Below are positions 45,724 to 53,686 of a stretch of DNA of 64,000 nt, in pieces. The DNA is taken from positions 186,001-250,000 of the forward strand of contig JAFTJA010000004.1 of assembly GCA_017456605.1 (NCBI GenBank), given 5' to 3'. Source of the DNA: Clostridia bacterium. GTDB lineage: Bacteria; Bacillota; Clostridia; Monoglobales; Monoglobaceae. The position numbers and the translations under genes were made by a program. Under the pieces are notes generated by a model that was not told where the DNA came from, did not search any database, and saw only the letters and a program-made list of their open reading frames with translations. Each line of letters opens with the position of its first letter. Position 1 is the stretch's first letter.

Positions 45724-46206
45724 ATGAGAATCATAGGAATAGACCCGGGCTATGCCATTGTGGGGGTTGGATGCGTTGATTACGAAGGCAACAAATTCAA
45801 GGTTGTGGAATACGGCGCAATCACCACCGAGGCAGGGGAGGATATGTTTGACCGGCTGAAGAAAATTTATGACGAGGCGGTAGACCTTATCACCAGAACA
45901 AAGCCCGATGCCGTGGCAATTGAAGAACTTTTCTTCCAGAATAACCAAAAAACTGCAATAAATGTGGCTCAGGCAAGGGGTGTCCTCGTTCTGGCGGCAA
46001 AGAACCTTGGCGTTCCGGTTTTTGAATACACACCTCTTCAGGTGAAACAGGCGGTAGTTGGCTATGGCAGAGCGGAGAAAAAACAGGTCCAGCAGATGAC
46101 CAAGGCGATACTCAATTTAAGCGAAATTCCAAAGCCTGACGATACAGCTGATGCCCTTGCTCTTGCGGTGTGCCACGCCCACACCGGCGGAAGGCTTATG
46201 TGGTGA
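45724..46206 (+). CDS. ruvC: Holliday junction endonuclease RuvC
   Basis: RuvC cuts Holliday junctions during recombination. The 160-residue protein has the RNase H-like fold and acidic active site: D7 (GIDPGYA), E67/E68 (AIEELFF), D140 and D143 ([10 protein letters not shown]). GAAAGGAAAC precedes the ATG. It is 95 bp ahead of ruvA, which has its own likely promoter. Confidence 0.95.
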   Translation: MRIIGIDPGYAIVGVGCVDYEGNKFKVVEYGAITTEAGEDMFDRLKKIYDEAVDLITRTKPDAVAIEELFFQNNQKTAINVAQARGVLVLAAKNLGVPVFEYTPLQVKQAVVGYGRAEKKQVQQMTKAILNLSEIPKPDDTADALALAVCHAHTGGRLMW

Positions 46207-46236
46207 TTAAGATACATAAAAACTCACATTTTGGAC

Positions 46237-46265
46237 TTGTTTTTTGAATAAAAAAGTAGTATACT
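46237..46265 (+). promoter_or_regulatory. Probable SigA promoter of ruvAB
   Basis: TTGTTT (46237-46242) and TATACT (46260-46265) are separated by 17 bp, 36 bp before the ruvA start. I see no LexA/DinR box. Confidence 0.6.
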
Positions 46266-46301
46266 AATAGAATAGGAAATTTTGGGAAAGGCAGAAAGGC
46301 T

Positions 46302-46907
46302 ATGTTTTATTATATTTCAGGCAAAATAGCACACAAAAGTGACAGCTTTGTTGTGATTGATGCATCTGGCATTGGCTACAGACTTTATGCAAGCTCAAAA
46401 ACCCTTGAACTGCTGGGCAGCGAGGGTGATTTTGCAAAGCTTTATACCTATGCAAATTTCAAAGCGTCAGCGGATGTTTTTGATATTTATGGCTTTGCCA
46501 AAAAAGAAGAGCTTGACCTTTTCTGTATGATAATCGGTGTATCCCGTGTGGGTGCAAAGACGGCGATTGCGTTGCTTTCAAACATTTCCCCGTCAAAGTT
46601 TGCCTTGTGCGTTGCCACAAATGATTATAAATATATAGCCAACAACACTCCGGGACTTGGCGCTAAAGGTGCTGAGAGGATTGTGCTTGAACTCAAGGAT
46701 AAGTTCAAAAACTTTGATATAGGCGATGTGACAAATGACGATGCAATCGAGGTATACCACGGTGGCGGGACAGAGCAGAGCGAAGCTGTTTCGGCGCTCA
46801 TTGCCCTCGGCTATTCACAAAGTCAGGCAAAGACAGCTCTTTCGGGTGCTCACGGCACAGTTGAAGAGCTTGTAAAAATCGGCCTTAAAAATTTGATGAA
46901 AGGTTAA
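46302..46907 (+). CDS. ruvA: Holliday junction branch migration subunit RuvA
   Basis: RuvA binds four-way junctions as a tetramer and loads RuvB. The 201-residue protein has an N-terminal OB domain (1-62, IDASGIGYRLYAS), tandem helix-hairpin-helix motifs (about 70-140, IGVSRVGAKTAIALLS and TPGLGAKGAERIVLELKDK) and a C-terminal RuvB-contact domain (about 155-200, ALIALGYSQSQA). It is six bases from ruvB. Confidence 0.95.
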   Translation: MFYYISGKIAHKSDSFVVIDASGIGYRLYASSKTLELLGSEGDFAKLYTYANFKASADVFDIYGFAKKEELDLFCMIIGVSRVGAKTAIALLSNISPSKFALCVATNDYKYIANNTPGLGAKGAERIVLELKDKFKNFDIGDVTNDDAIEVYHGGGTEQSEAVSALIALGYSQSQAKTALSGAHGTVEELVKIGLKNLMKG

Positions 46908-46913
46908 AGCCTT

Positions 46914-47957
46914 ATGGAATTTGAAAACGAAAACAGGATTATTTCCACCGGCGCAATAAACGGGGATAATGAAATTGAATATAGCTTAAGGCCAAAGCTT
47001 CTGGACGATTATGTGGGTCAGAAAAAAGCGAAAGAAAATCTCAAGATTTTTATGGAAGCGGCGAAAAAGAGAAATGAGTCCCTTGACCACGTTCTTCTTT
47101 ACGGACCTCCAGGACTTGGAAAGACCACTCTGGCGGGGATAATTGCCAACGAGATGGGAGTAAATATCCGCATTACATCAGGTCCGGCTATTGAAAAGCA
47201 GGGCGACCTTGCGGCGCTGCTTACAAACCTTTCTGACAACGATATTTTGTTCATTGACGAAATTCACCGTCTCAACCGCAGCGTTGAAGAAATTCTCTAT
47301 CCCGCTATGGAAGACGGGGCACTTGATATCATTATAGGCAAAGGCCCGTCAGCCCGGTCGATACGCCTTGAACTTCCGCGGTTTACCCTTATCGGGGCGA
47401 CAACCAAGGCGGGTGCACTCACAGCACCCCTTCGTGACAGATTTGGTGTTATCAGCCGCCTTGAGATGTATACAAATGATGAGCTTGAAATGATTATAAA
47501 GCGTTCAGCCGGTATTTTGGGCATCGAAATCACCAATGGGGGTGCAGCAGAGATTGCATCAAGGTCGAGGGGTACCCCAAGAATTGCAAACAGGCTTTTA
47601 AAGCGCGTTCGTGACTTTGCTCAGGTCGAATCTGACGGATGCGTAACCGACCATATAGCGGATTATGCACTTAAAAAGCTTGAGGTTGATGACCTTGGGC
47701 TTGATGCAACGGATAAAAAGATGATTGAAGCTATCATAAAGTTTTATGACGGCGGACCGGTTGGCCTTGACACAATAGCCGCAACGGTGGGCGAAGAAAG
47801 TGAAACCATAGAGGATGTTTATGAACCATACCTTATGCAGATTGGTTTCATAAACCGCACTCCACGAGGCAGAGTGGTAACACGTCTTGCTTATGAGCAT
47901 TTCGGTATGCCCTTTGGGGGCGGAGACAGCGAATTTGATATAAAAATCTGTGACTAA
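46914..47957 (+). CDS. ruvB: Holliday junction branch migration ATPase RuvB
   Basis: RuvB is the hexameric AAA+ motor for branch migration. The 347-residue protein has [13 protein letters not shown], Walker [12 protein letters not shown] (about 62-72), Walker B DEIHRLNR, sensor 1 [15 protein letters not shown] and a C-terminal winged helix ([13 protein letters not shown]). Length and all motifs are typical. Confidence 0.97.
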   Translation: MEFENENRIISTGAINGDNEIEYSLRPKLLDDYVGQKKAKENLKIFMEAAKKRNESLDHVLLYGPPGLGKTTLAGIIANEMGVNIRITSGPAIEKQGDLAALLTNLSDNDILFIDEIHRLNRSVEEILYPAMEDGALDIIIGKGPSARSIRLELPRFTLIGATTKAGALTAPLRDRFGVISRLEMYTNDELEMIIKRSAGILGIEITNGGAAEIASRSRGTPRIANRLLKRVRDFAQVESDGCVTDHIADYALKKLEVDDLGLDATDKKMIEAIIKFYDGGPVGLDTIAATVGEESETIEDVYEPYLMQIGFINRTPRGRVVTRLAYEHFGMPFGGGDSEFDIKICD

Positions 47958-47977
47958 ATTTTGAAAGGATAAATATA

Positions 47978-49906
47978 ATGGAAAAGAAAAAGTTTTATCT
48001 GACAACAGCCATTGCATATACGTCAAGAAAACCTCATATAGGAAATACCTATGAGGTAGTACTTTCGGACGCTATTGCCAGGTTCAAAAGATATCAGGGC
48101 TATGACGTGTTCTTCCTTACTGGAACAGACGAACATGGCCAAAAAATTCAGCAGCTTGCAGAGGAAAACGGAATTTCGCCACAATCTTACGTTGACGGGG
48201 TTGCGGGAGAAATCCGCACCATCTGGGACCTTATGAACGCATCGTATGACAAGTTTATAAGGACAACAGATGATTATCATGTAGCAAGCGTACAGAAGAT
48301 TTTCAAAAAGCTTTATGACCAGGGAGATATTTACAAGGATTCGTATACCGGTTGGTATTGTACGCCTTGTGAATCATTCTGGACCGACACCCAGCTTGTG
48401 GATGGGAAATGCCCTGACTGCGGCAGAGAAGTTCACAAGGGCAATGAAGAAGCATATTTCTTCAAAATGAGCAAGTATCAGAAAGCCCTTGAAAAGCACA
48501 TCGAAGAAAATCCTGATTTCATTCAGCCGGAATCCCGAAAAAGAGAAATGATAAACAACTTCATAAAACCCGGAATTCAGGACCTTTGTGTGTCAAGAAC
48601 AAGCATCAGCTGGGGAATCCCGGTAAGCTTTGATGAAAAGCACACTGTTTATGTGTGGCTTGATGCCCTCACAAACTACATCAATGCTCTTGGTTATACG
48701 CCGGATGAAAAAGGTGAGCTTTACGCAAAATACTGGCCTGCTGATGTTCATATTATCGGCAAGGATATTTTGAGATTCCACACCATTTATTGGCCAATCT
48801 TCCTTATGGCACTTGGTGAGCCCCTTCCAAAGAAGGTCTTTGGACATCCGTGGCTCTTAAGCGGCGAGGACAAAATGAGCAAGTCCTTGGGCAACGTTAT
48901 TTATGCTGATGATTTAGTTCGTCACTTTGGTTGCGATGCAATAAGATATTATCTGCTTCGCGAAATGCCATACGCTCAGGACGGAACAATCACCTATGAA
49001 AAGATTGTAAATTCCTACAACACCGACCTTGCAAATGTTTTGGGCAACCTTGCCAACAGAACTGTTGCTATGGTGAACAAATATTTTGACGGCGTTGTAC
49101 CTGAAAAAGAAACAGCGACAGATTTTGATGCTGACCTTGGCTTGACAGCCGAAAAGGCAAAGGCGGATGTTGTGAAATTTATGGAAGAATTCCGCACGGC
49201 AGATGCTCTTGATGCACTTTGGACCATTGCAAACCGTGCCAACAAATATATTGACGAAACCATGCCTTGGGCACTTGCCAAAGATGAGGCACAGATTGGA
49301 ACGCTGAAAACTGTTATGTATAATCTGGTTGAGGCACTTCGCTGGATTGCATCACTTCTTTCGCCCTTTATGCCCGAAACTGCCGAAAAGCTCATAGAGG
49401 CGCTTGGTGCAAAGGCGTATGCTTTTGACGAGCTTGAAAGTTTTGGAAAGACAGTGGGCGGACAAAAAGTTGGTGAAGCGGCAATGCTCTTTGCAAGACT
49501 TGATGCAGAAAAGAAGCTTGCTGAAATTGAAGAAGAAACCAAGCAAAACCAAGCCCCCAAAATCGAGATTGAGCCTTTCAAAAAAGATATTGATTTTGAA
49601 AAGTTCCTTGAACTTGACATCCGTGTGGGCAAGGTGCTTGAATGCGAGGCTGTTCCCAAATCTTCAAAGCTCCTTCGTTTCACCATTGAAACGGGCAGCG
49701 AGACAAGACAGATTTTGTCGGGAATTGCTAAATATTATAAGCCTGAAGATTTGATTGGGAAGAATGTTCTCTTTATCGCAAACTTCCCGCCCAGAAAGAT
49801 GATGGGACTTGAATCTCAGGGAATGATTTTGAGTGCAGAGCACGATGGAAAACTGGTGGTTACCACCACACTCGATGATATCCAGAGTGGTGCACAGATA
49901 GTATAG
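47978..49906 (+). CDS. metG: Methionyl-tRNA synthetase
   Basis: MetG charges tRNA-Met. The 642-residue protein has the class I HIGH-like motif KPHIGNTY, the zinc cluster CTPCESFW/CPDCG (about 128-150), KMSKS within GEDKMSKSLGN, an anticodon-binding helical domain, and a fused C-terminal EMAP-type tRNA-binding domain (about 540-642, LDIRVGKVLECE). GAAAGGATA precedes the ATG. It follows ruvB after 20 bp, so it is probably co-transcribed. No T-box precedes it. Confidence 0.96.
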   Translation: MEKKKFYLTTAIAYTSRKPHIGNTYEVVLSDAIARFKRYQGYDVFFLTGTDEHGQKIQQLAEENGISPQSYVDGVAGEIRTIWDLMNASYDKFIRTTDDYHVASVQKIFKKLYDQGDIYKDSYTGWYCTPCESFWTDTQLVDGKCPDCGREVHKGNEEAYFFKMSKYQKALEKHIEENPDFIQPESRKREMINNFIKPGIQDLCVSRTSISWGIPVSFDEKHTVYVWLDALTNYINALGYTPDEKGELYAKYWPADVHIIGKDILRFHTIYWPIFLMALGEPLPKKVFGHPWLLSGEDKMSKSLGNVIYADDLVRHFGCDAIRYYLLREMPYAQDGTITYEKIVNSYNTDLANVLGNLANRTVAMVNKYFDGVVPEKETATDFDADLGLTAEKAKADVVKFMEEFRTADALDALWTIANRANKYIDETMPWALAKDEAQIGTLKTVMYNLVEALRWIASLLSPFMPETAEKLIEALGAKAYAFDELESFGKTVGGQKVGEAAMLFARLDAEKKLAEIEEETKQNQAPKIEIEPFKKDIDFEKFLELDIRVGKVLECEAVPKSSKLLRFTIETGSETRQILSGIAKYYKPEDLIGKNVLFIANFPPRKMMGLESQGMILSAEHDGKLVVTTTLDDIQSGAQIV

Positions 49907-49914
49907 GAGGACTT

Positions 49915-51117
49915 ATGAGTATTTTCAACAAGGCAGATATCTTGCTGCCGGAATGCGTCGATATGGAAAAGTGGAGCGTGGTAGCCTGTGACCAGTATAC
50001 CGCCCAGCCAAAGTATTGGGAGGATGCGGCAGAGTTTGTGGGTGACAGTCCGTCTACCCTTAATATTGTTTACCCCGAAGCTTTTTTGTCGGAGGGAGAG
50101 AGCAGAATTGAAAAAATAAACAGCAAAATGCATGAATATCTTGAAAAAGGCATTTTTGCAACCCTTAAGGATAGCCTTATTTATGTGGAAAGAACAATGA
50201 ACAGCAGCAAAATAAGACGCGGAGTGGTGGGAACCATTGATTTGGAAGAATATGATTTTTCGAAAGGGTCAAAAAGTGCAATTCGTGCAACCGAGGGGAC
50301 AATTTTAGAACGAATCCCACCCAGAGTGAAAATCCGTGAAAATGCACCCCTTGAACTTCCCCACGCGATACTTCTTCTCAATGATGAAAACGACCATATT
50401 TTGGGCAGCATAGAAAAAGAAAAACCTCTTTATGACTTCGATTTGATGGCGGGTGGCGGACATATTGCAGCATGGCACATCTTTGGTGATGCGGCAGATG
50501 GTGTGATTGCAAAGATTGACAAGTTTGCAAAGACAGCAAAAGATAATTTGGTTTTTGCCGTAGGTGACGGAAATCACTCACTTGCTACTGCAAAGACCTG
50601 TTGGGAGAACCTCAAAGGAAAGCTTTCTCTGGAAGAAAGAAGCACACATCCCGCAAGATTTTGTCTTGTGGAAATTGAAAATATTCACGATGCGGCTCTT
50701 GAATTTGAGCCGATACACCGAGTGGTGTTTGGAAAAACTTTTGAGGTGGTAAAAAATGACCTCAAGAATTATTATCAGACAAGCGATGAGCCGGTGAGCG
50801 GCGCTCAGGAGATAGTTATGGTGTCAGGGGATAAGACCGAAAACATTTTTGTGAAAAACCCGGCTTCAAATCTGACCGTTGGAACGCTCCAGAAGTTTTT
50901 GGATGATATGCGTTACAACCTTGACTATATCCACGGGGATGACGTGGTAAGAGAGCTTTCAGACAGACCTGATGCTGTGGGTTTCATTCTTCCGTGTCCA
51001 GAGAAAAGCGACCTGTTTGAGACTGTAATTCTTGATGGAGCGCTTCCAAGAAAGACTTTTTCAATGGGTGAGGCAAACGAAAAGCGTTTCTACCTTGAAG
51101 CCAAAAAAATTGTATAA
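49915..51117 (+). CDS. DUF1015-family protein
   Basis: The 400-residue protein matches DUF1015, with the characteristic VACDQYTAQPKYW near residue 22, IRATEGTILERIPPR near 122, GGGHIAAWHI and GDGNHSLATAK near 222. The family is widespread in anaerobes and often found near amino-acid or tRNA-related genes; its function is not established. A role related to serine or phosphoserine metabolism has been suggested from context only. The start is 9 bp after metG with AGGAGG. Confidence 0.88.
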   Translation: MSIFNKADILLPECVDMEKWSVVACDQYTAQPKYWEDAAEFVGDSPSTLNIVYPEAFLSEGESRIEKINSKMHEYLEKGIFATLKDSLIYVERTMNSSKIRRGVVGTIDLEEYDFSKGSKSAIRATEGTILERIPPRVKIRENAPLELPHAILLLNDENDHILGSIEKEKPLYDFDLMAGGGHIAAWHIFGDAADGVIAKIDKFAKTAKDNLVFAVGDGNHSLATAKTCWENLKGKLSLEERSTHPARFCLVEIENIHDAALEFEPIHRVVFGKTFEVVKNDLKNYYQTSDEPVSGAQEIVMVSGDKTENIFVKNPASNLTVGTLQKFLDDMRYNLDYIHGDDVVRELSDRPDAVGFILPCPEKSDLFETVILDGALPRKTFSMGEANEKRFYLEAKKIV

Positions 51118-51132
51118 AAAATCATTTTATCG

Positions 51133-51150
51133 GGGCGGTATTTACCGCCC
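51133..51150 (+). other. Hairpin after the DUF1015 gene
   Basis: GGGCGGT (51133-51139) pairs with ACCGCCC (51144-51150) around a four-base loop. No T-run follows, so at most it is a weak or processed 3' end. Confidence 0.45.
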
Positions 51151-51174
51151 TGAAAATATGTATGGTGAATGAAA

Positions 51175-52377
51175 ATGAGTAAAAAACTAAACTTTGAACA
51201 TACCAAAATGGCCTGCTATATAGCAGGCTTTACGCAGGCTGTTGTTTGTGGGTTTTTGCCGCTTTTGTTTGTAACATTCAATCAGATGTACCAAATTCCG
51301 CTCACTCTCATAACCTTATTGGTGGCGGTGAATTTCATTGTCCAGTTCGGAATGGACTTTGCGGCACTTTTTTTTGTGGACAAGGTGAGCTATCGAGGGG
51401 TGGTTGTTGCAGCGCATATCCTCATAAGTATTGGCCTTTTATTGCTTGGAACGCTGGTTCATGTTGCGAAAAATACTTATCTGGCAATTTTCCTTGCTAC
51501 CTTGTTGTTTTCCGCAGGGGGCGGACTCCTTGAGGTTATGACAAGCCCTATTATGGAGGGGTGTCCGTCGAAAAATAAAGCAGCAGCAATGAGCCTTCTT
51601 CATTCTATGTTTGGGTTTGGCTCGGTGGCTGTGGTGATTTTGACAAATGTGCTGCTTTTCGCTCTGGGCAGAGAAAAGTGGTATCTGATAGCCATTGTGT
51701 GGGCTTTTGTACCGGCTTTAAATGCTATGCTGTTTTCCCTTGTCCCAATAAACAAAATAGTGTCGGATGATGAAAAAGTGCCGATTTTAAGATTGTTTAA
51801 AGGGAAAAGCTTTTTGATTTTTCTCTTGATAATGGCCTGCAGCGGCGCGTCTGAAATAGGAATGAGCCAATGGGCGTCTGCTTTTGCGGAAACGTCGCTT
51901 GGTGTATCAAAGGCTGTAGGCGATATTTTGGGTCCCTGTATTTTTGCGCTGATGATGGCGCTTTCGAGGCTTTTTTATGCAAAAATCGCTGACCGGATAA
52001 ATTTGGTCAGATACATAATGATTTGCGGAAGCCTTACCGTGGTGTGCTTCCTTTTTGCGGCACTTTTGCCCTTCCGGTTTGCGGCGCTGCTGGCGTGCGG
52101 ATTTTGTGGATTTACTGTCGGCATAATGTGGCCGGGAACCCTTTCCCTTGCGGCAAAGGTGTATCCTGCGGGCGGTGCAACAATGTTTGGAGTATTGGCA
52201 CTTGCGGGAGATTTTGGATGTACAACAGGGCCATCAATTGTAGGGTTTATAGCATCAATGTTTGGCGGTGAGCTCAGAACAGGACTTTTGGCTGCCACGG
52301 TTTTTCCGTTGATTTTGGTGCTTGGTGCATTTCTTCTTATAAGACGTGAAAAAAGGCATCCTGCCAAGTATTTTTAA
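51175..52377 (+). CDS. MFS transporter
   Basis: The 400-residue protein has 12 hydrophobic helices in two halves, with a cytoplasmic loop near residue 200 and a short basic C-terminus. MFS signatures are weak; the overall pattern (SAGGGLLEVMTSPIMEG, SLLHSMFGFGS) resembles the FucP/sugar-type group. The substrate cannot be assigned. I chose the ATG at 51175 because GGTGA lies 7 nt upstream; an in-frame ATG at 51169 is too close to that site. Confidence 0.8.
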   Translation: MSKKLNFEHTKMACYIAGFTQAVVCGFLPLLFVTFNQMYQIPLTLITLLVAVNFIVQFGMDFAALFFVDKVSYRGVVVAAHILISIGLLLLGTLVHVAKNTYLAIFLATLLFSAGGGLLEVMTSPIMEGCPSKNKAAAMSLLHSMFGFGSVAVVILTNVLLFALGREKWYLIAIVWAFVPALNAMLFSLVPINKIVSDDEKVPILRLFKGKSFLIFLLIMACSGASEIGMSQWASAFAETSLGVSKAVGDILGPCIFALMMALSRLFYAKIADRINLVRYIMICGSLTVVCFLFAALLPFRFAALLACGFCGFTVGIMWPGTLSLAAKVYPAGGATMFGVLALAGDFGCTTGPSIVGFIASMFGGELRTGLLAATVFPLILVLGAFLLIRREKRHPAKYF

Positions 52378-52402
52378 AACAAAAAATGTTAAACATTCAA
52401 TG

Positions 52403-52431
52403 TTGACATTATAATTTAAATAATATATAAT
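52403..52431 (+). promoter_or_regulatory. Perfect SigA promoter of the OLE RNA
   Basis: TTGACA (52403-52408) and TATAAT (52426-52431) are perfect and 17 bp apart. A second TATAAT starts at 52432. Predicted transcription starts near 52438-52442, exactly where the structured RNA begins. Confidence 0.85.
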
Positions 52432-52437
52432 TATAAT

Positions 52438-53055
52438 GAGAAATTAGGGTAACGGTATTCTAGTCGATCACTTCGTTTCCCAGGGCGGGCCTAAAAATTC
52501 GCCGAAGGGCATATCGATGAAGTTCCTTGTGCGTGCTCGCGACGCCCAGTCGTGGGTGTGTGCTGGGAGTTAAGGTTTAGGGGCGATCCGCAACGGCATG
52601 TGGGCGTTGACCCCTTTTCCGTGGAGGCCTGTGACCGTGTAACGGATGGGACATCCCGCCGCTATACGTATCAGGTTAAAACCTGCGTTGCGGTACCGAT
52701 TCAGGTGCTGTGGGCAGTGTAGCCTGCCTTGAGTGGGCATGGTGGATAATTGTTCAGACCATTATCTCACGGCCATGGGATGATGTGTTATTGCTTTTTG
52801 AAACCATGTTTGCAAAAGAGGCTAAGAAACGATTGTGATTGTCGAGGAAAACTCCTAGACCGGTCTTGGACGTTTGGTCCGGTGCATATACAGGATTGTA
52901 GTGTGTACTCAGTGGCAATCAGGTAACGCCTTTTCGGTAACGATGCGTGACGGGTTTTAAAAGGGAACTTCCCTTTCGGCGACGATTGGGAAACCCGTCG
53001 GGAAAGCCAACCTGACCTATGACACAAAATTTACTGTATATGCTACCCTTTTAAT
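52438..53055 (+). ncRNA. ole: OLE RNA (ornate, large, extremophilic)
   Basis: About 615 nt without a credible ORF are much more GC-rich than the AT-rich flanks and full of stems. The ends pair: AGGGTA (52446-52451) with TACCCT (53044-53049). Clear internal hairpins are 52738-52777 (CATGG/CCATG with GATAAT/ATTATC) and 52950-52998 (ACGGGTTT/AAACCCGT, with AAAGGG/CCCTTT inside). Size, a promoter immediately upstream, and the following OapA-dxs-tlyA-recN genes match OLE RNA. OLE forms a membrane-bound complex with OapA and affects tolerance of alcohol, cold and magnesium stress in Alkalihalobacillus. Boundaries are inferred. Confidence 0.87.
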
Positions 53056-53086
53056 TTTTTAAAATAATTATGGAGATGAAGATTCT

Positions 53087-53671
53087 TTGAAAGATGATGT
53101 GCCTCGAAAGCGAAAAGTAAAGTTCAAACCCACAAAGTTCAAAAAGTCGGACAAAAGCTGGGTTATAAAAACCATTGTAATCACCTTTGTTTTGTCGGGC
53201 TTTTTCAACATTTTGTCCAGCGGCGTTATGCAAATGGTAAATATATGGCTGGCAGTTTTTATATTGCTTGTTATTGTGTTTATCGGAATATTGTTTGATA
53301 TAATCGGTATGGCGGTCACCACCGCAGATGAAGCGCCGTTTCACTCTATGGCGGCGAAACGCGTGAAATATGCTGACCGTGCCATCGCACTTATCAAATC
53401 AAAGGACAAGGTTTCAAACTTCTGCAATGATGTTATCGGTGATATTTGCGGCATTATCAGCGGCTCTGCGGCTGCTGCGGTTGTTGCATACATTATAAAT
53501 ATTTCTCAAAATCTCAGCAGTGTGCTACTTAGCCTTGTGATTACTGCGTCGGTTGCGTCACTTACTGTGGGCGGAAAGGCTGTGGGAAAGACTATTGCAA
53601 TCAAATACAGCAGTTTTATTGTTTACAACTCAGCGAGGATAATATCTGTTTTGAAATTCTGGAGCAAGTAA
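53087..53671 (+). CDS. oapA: OLE-associated membrane protein OapA
   Basis: The 194-residue protein has a basic N-terminus (1-25), four likely membrane segments (about 26-47, 52-79, 118-137 and 145-163) and a cytoplasmic loop FHSMAAKRVKYADRAIAL. D115 and D119 in CNDVIGDICGIISG form the DxxxD motif known from OapA, where mutation of both aspartates is dominant-negative. OapA anchors OLE RNA to the membrane. Translation probably starts at TTG 53087, with GGAG at 53072; a six-codon ORF (53070-53090) ends across this start. Confidence 0.9.
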   Translation: MKDDVPRKRKVKFKPTKFKKSDKSWVIKTIVITFVLSGFFNILSSGVMQMVNIWLAVFILLVIVFIGILFDIIGMAVTTADEAPFHSMAAKRVKYADRAIALIKSKDKVSNFCNDVIGDICGIISGSAAAAVVAYIINISQNLSSVLLSLVITASVASLTVGGKAVGKTIAIKYSSFIVYNSARIISVLKFWSK

Positions 53672-53686
53672 AAAAACGGTGTGCTT

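Noticed and set aside
52438-53055. Other large RNA classes (RNase P RNA, tmRNA, group II intron, ROOL, GOLLD)
   Set aside because: I see no RNase P conserved core in the right order, no CCA-ended tRNA-like domain, no group II domain V or reverse transcriptase, and no phage or tRNA context expected for ROOL/GOLLD. The OapA-dxs neighbourhood fits OLE best.
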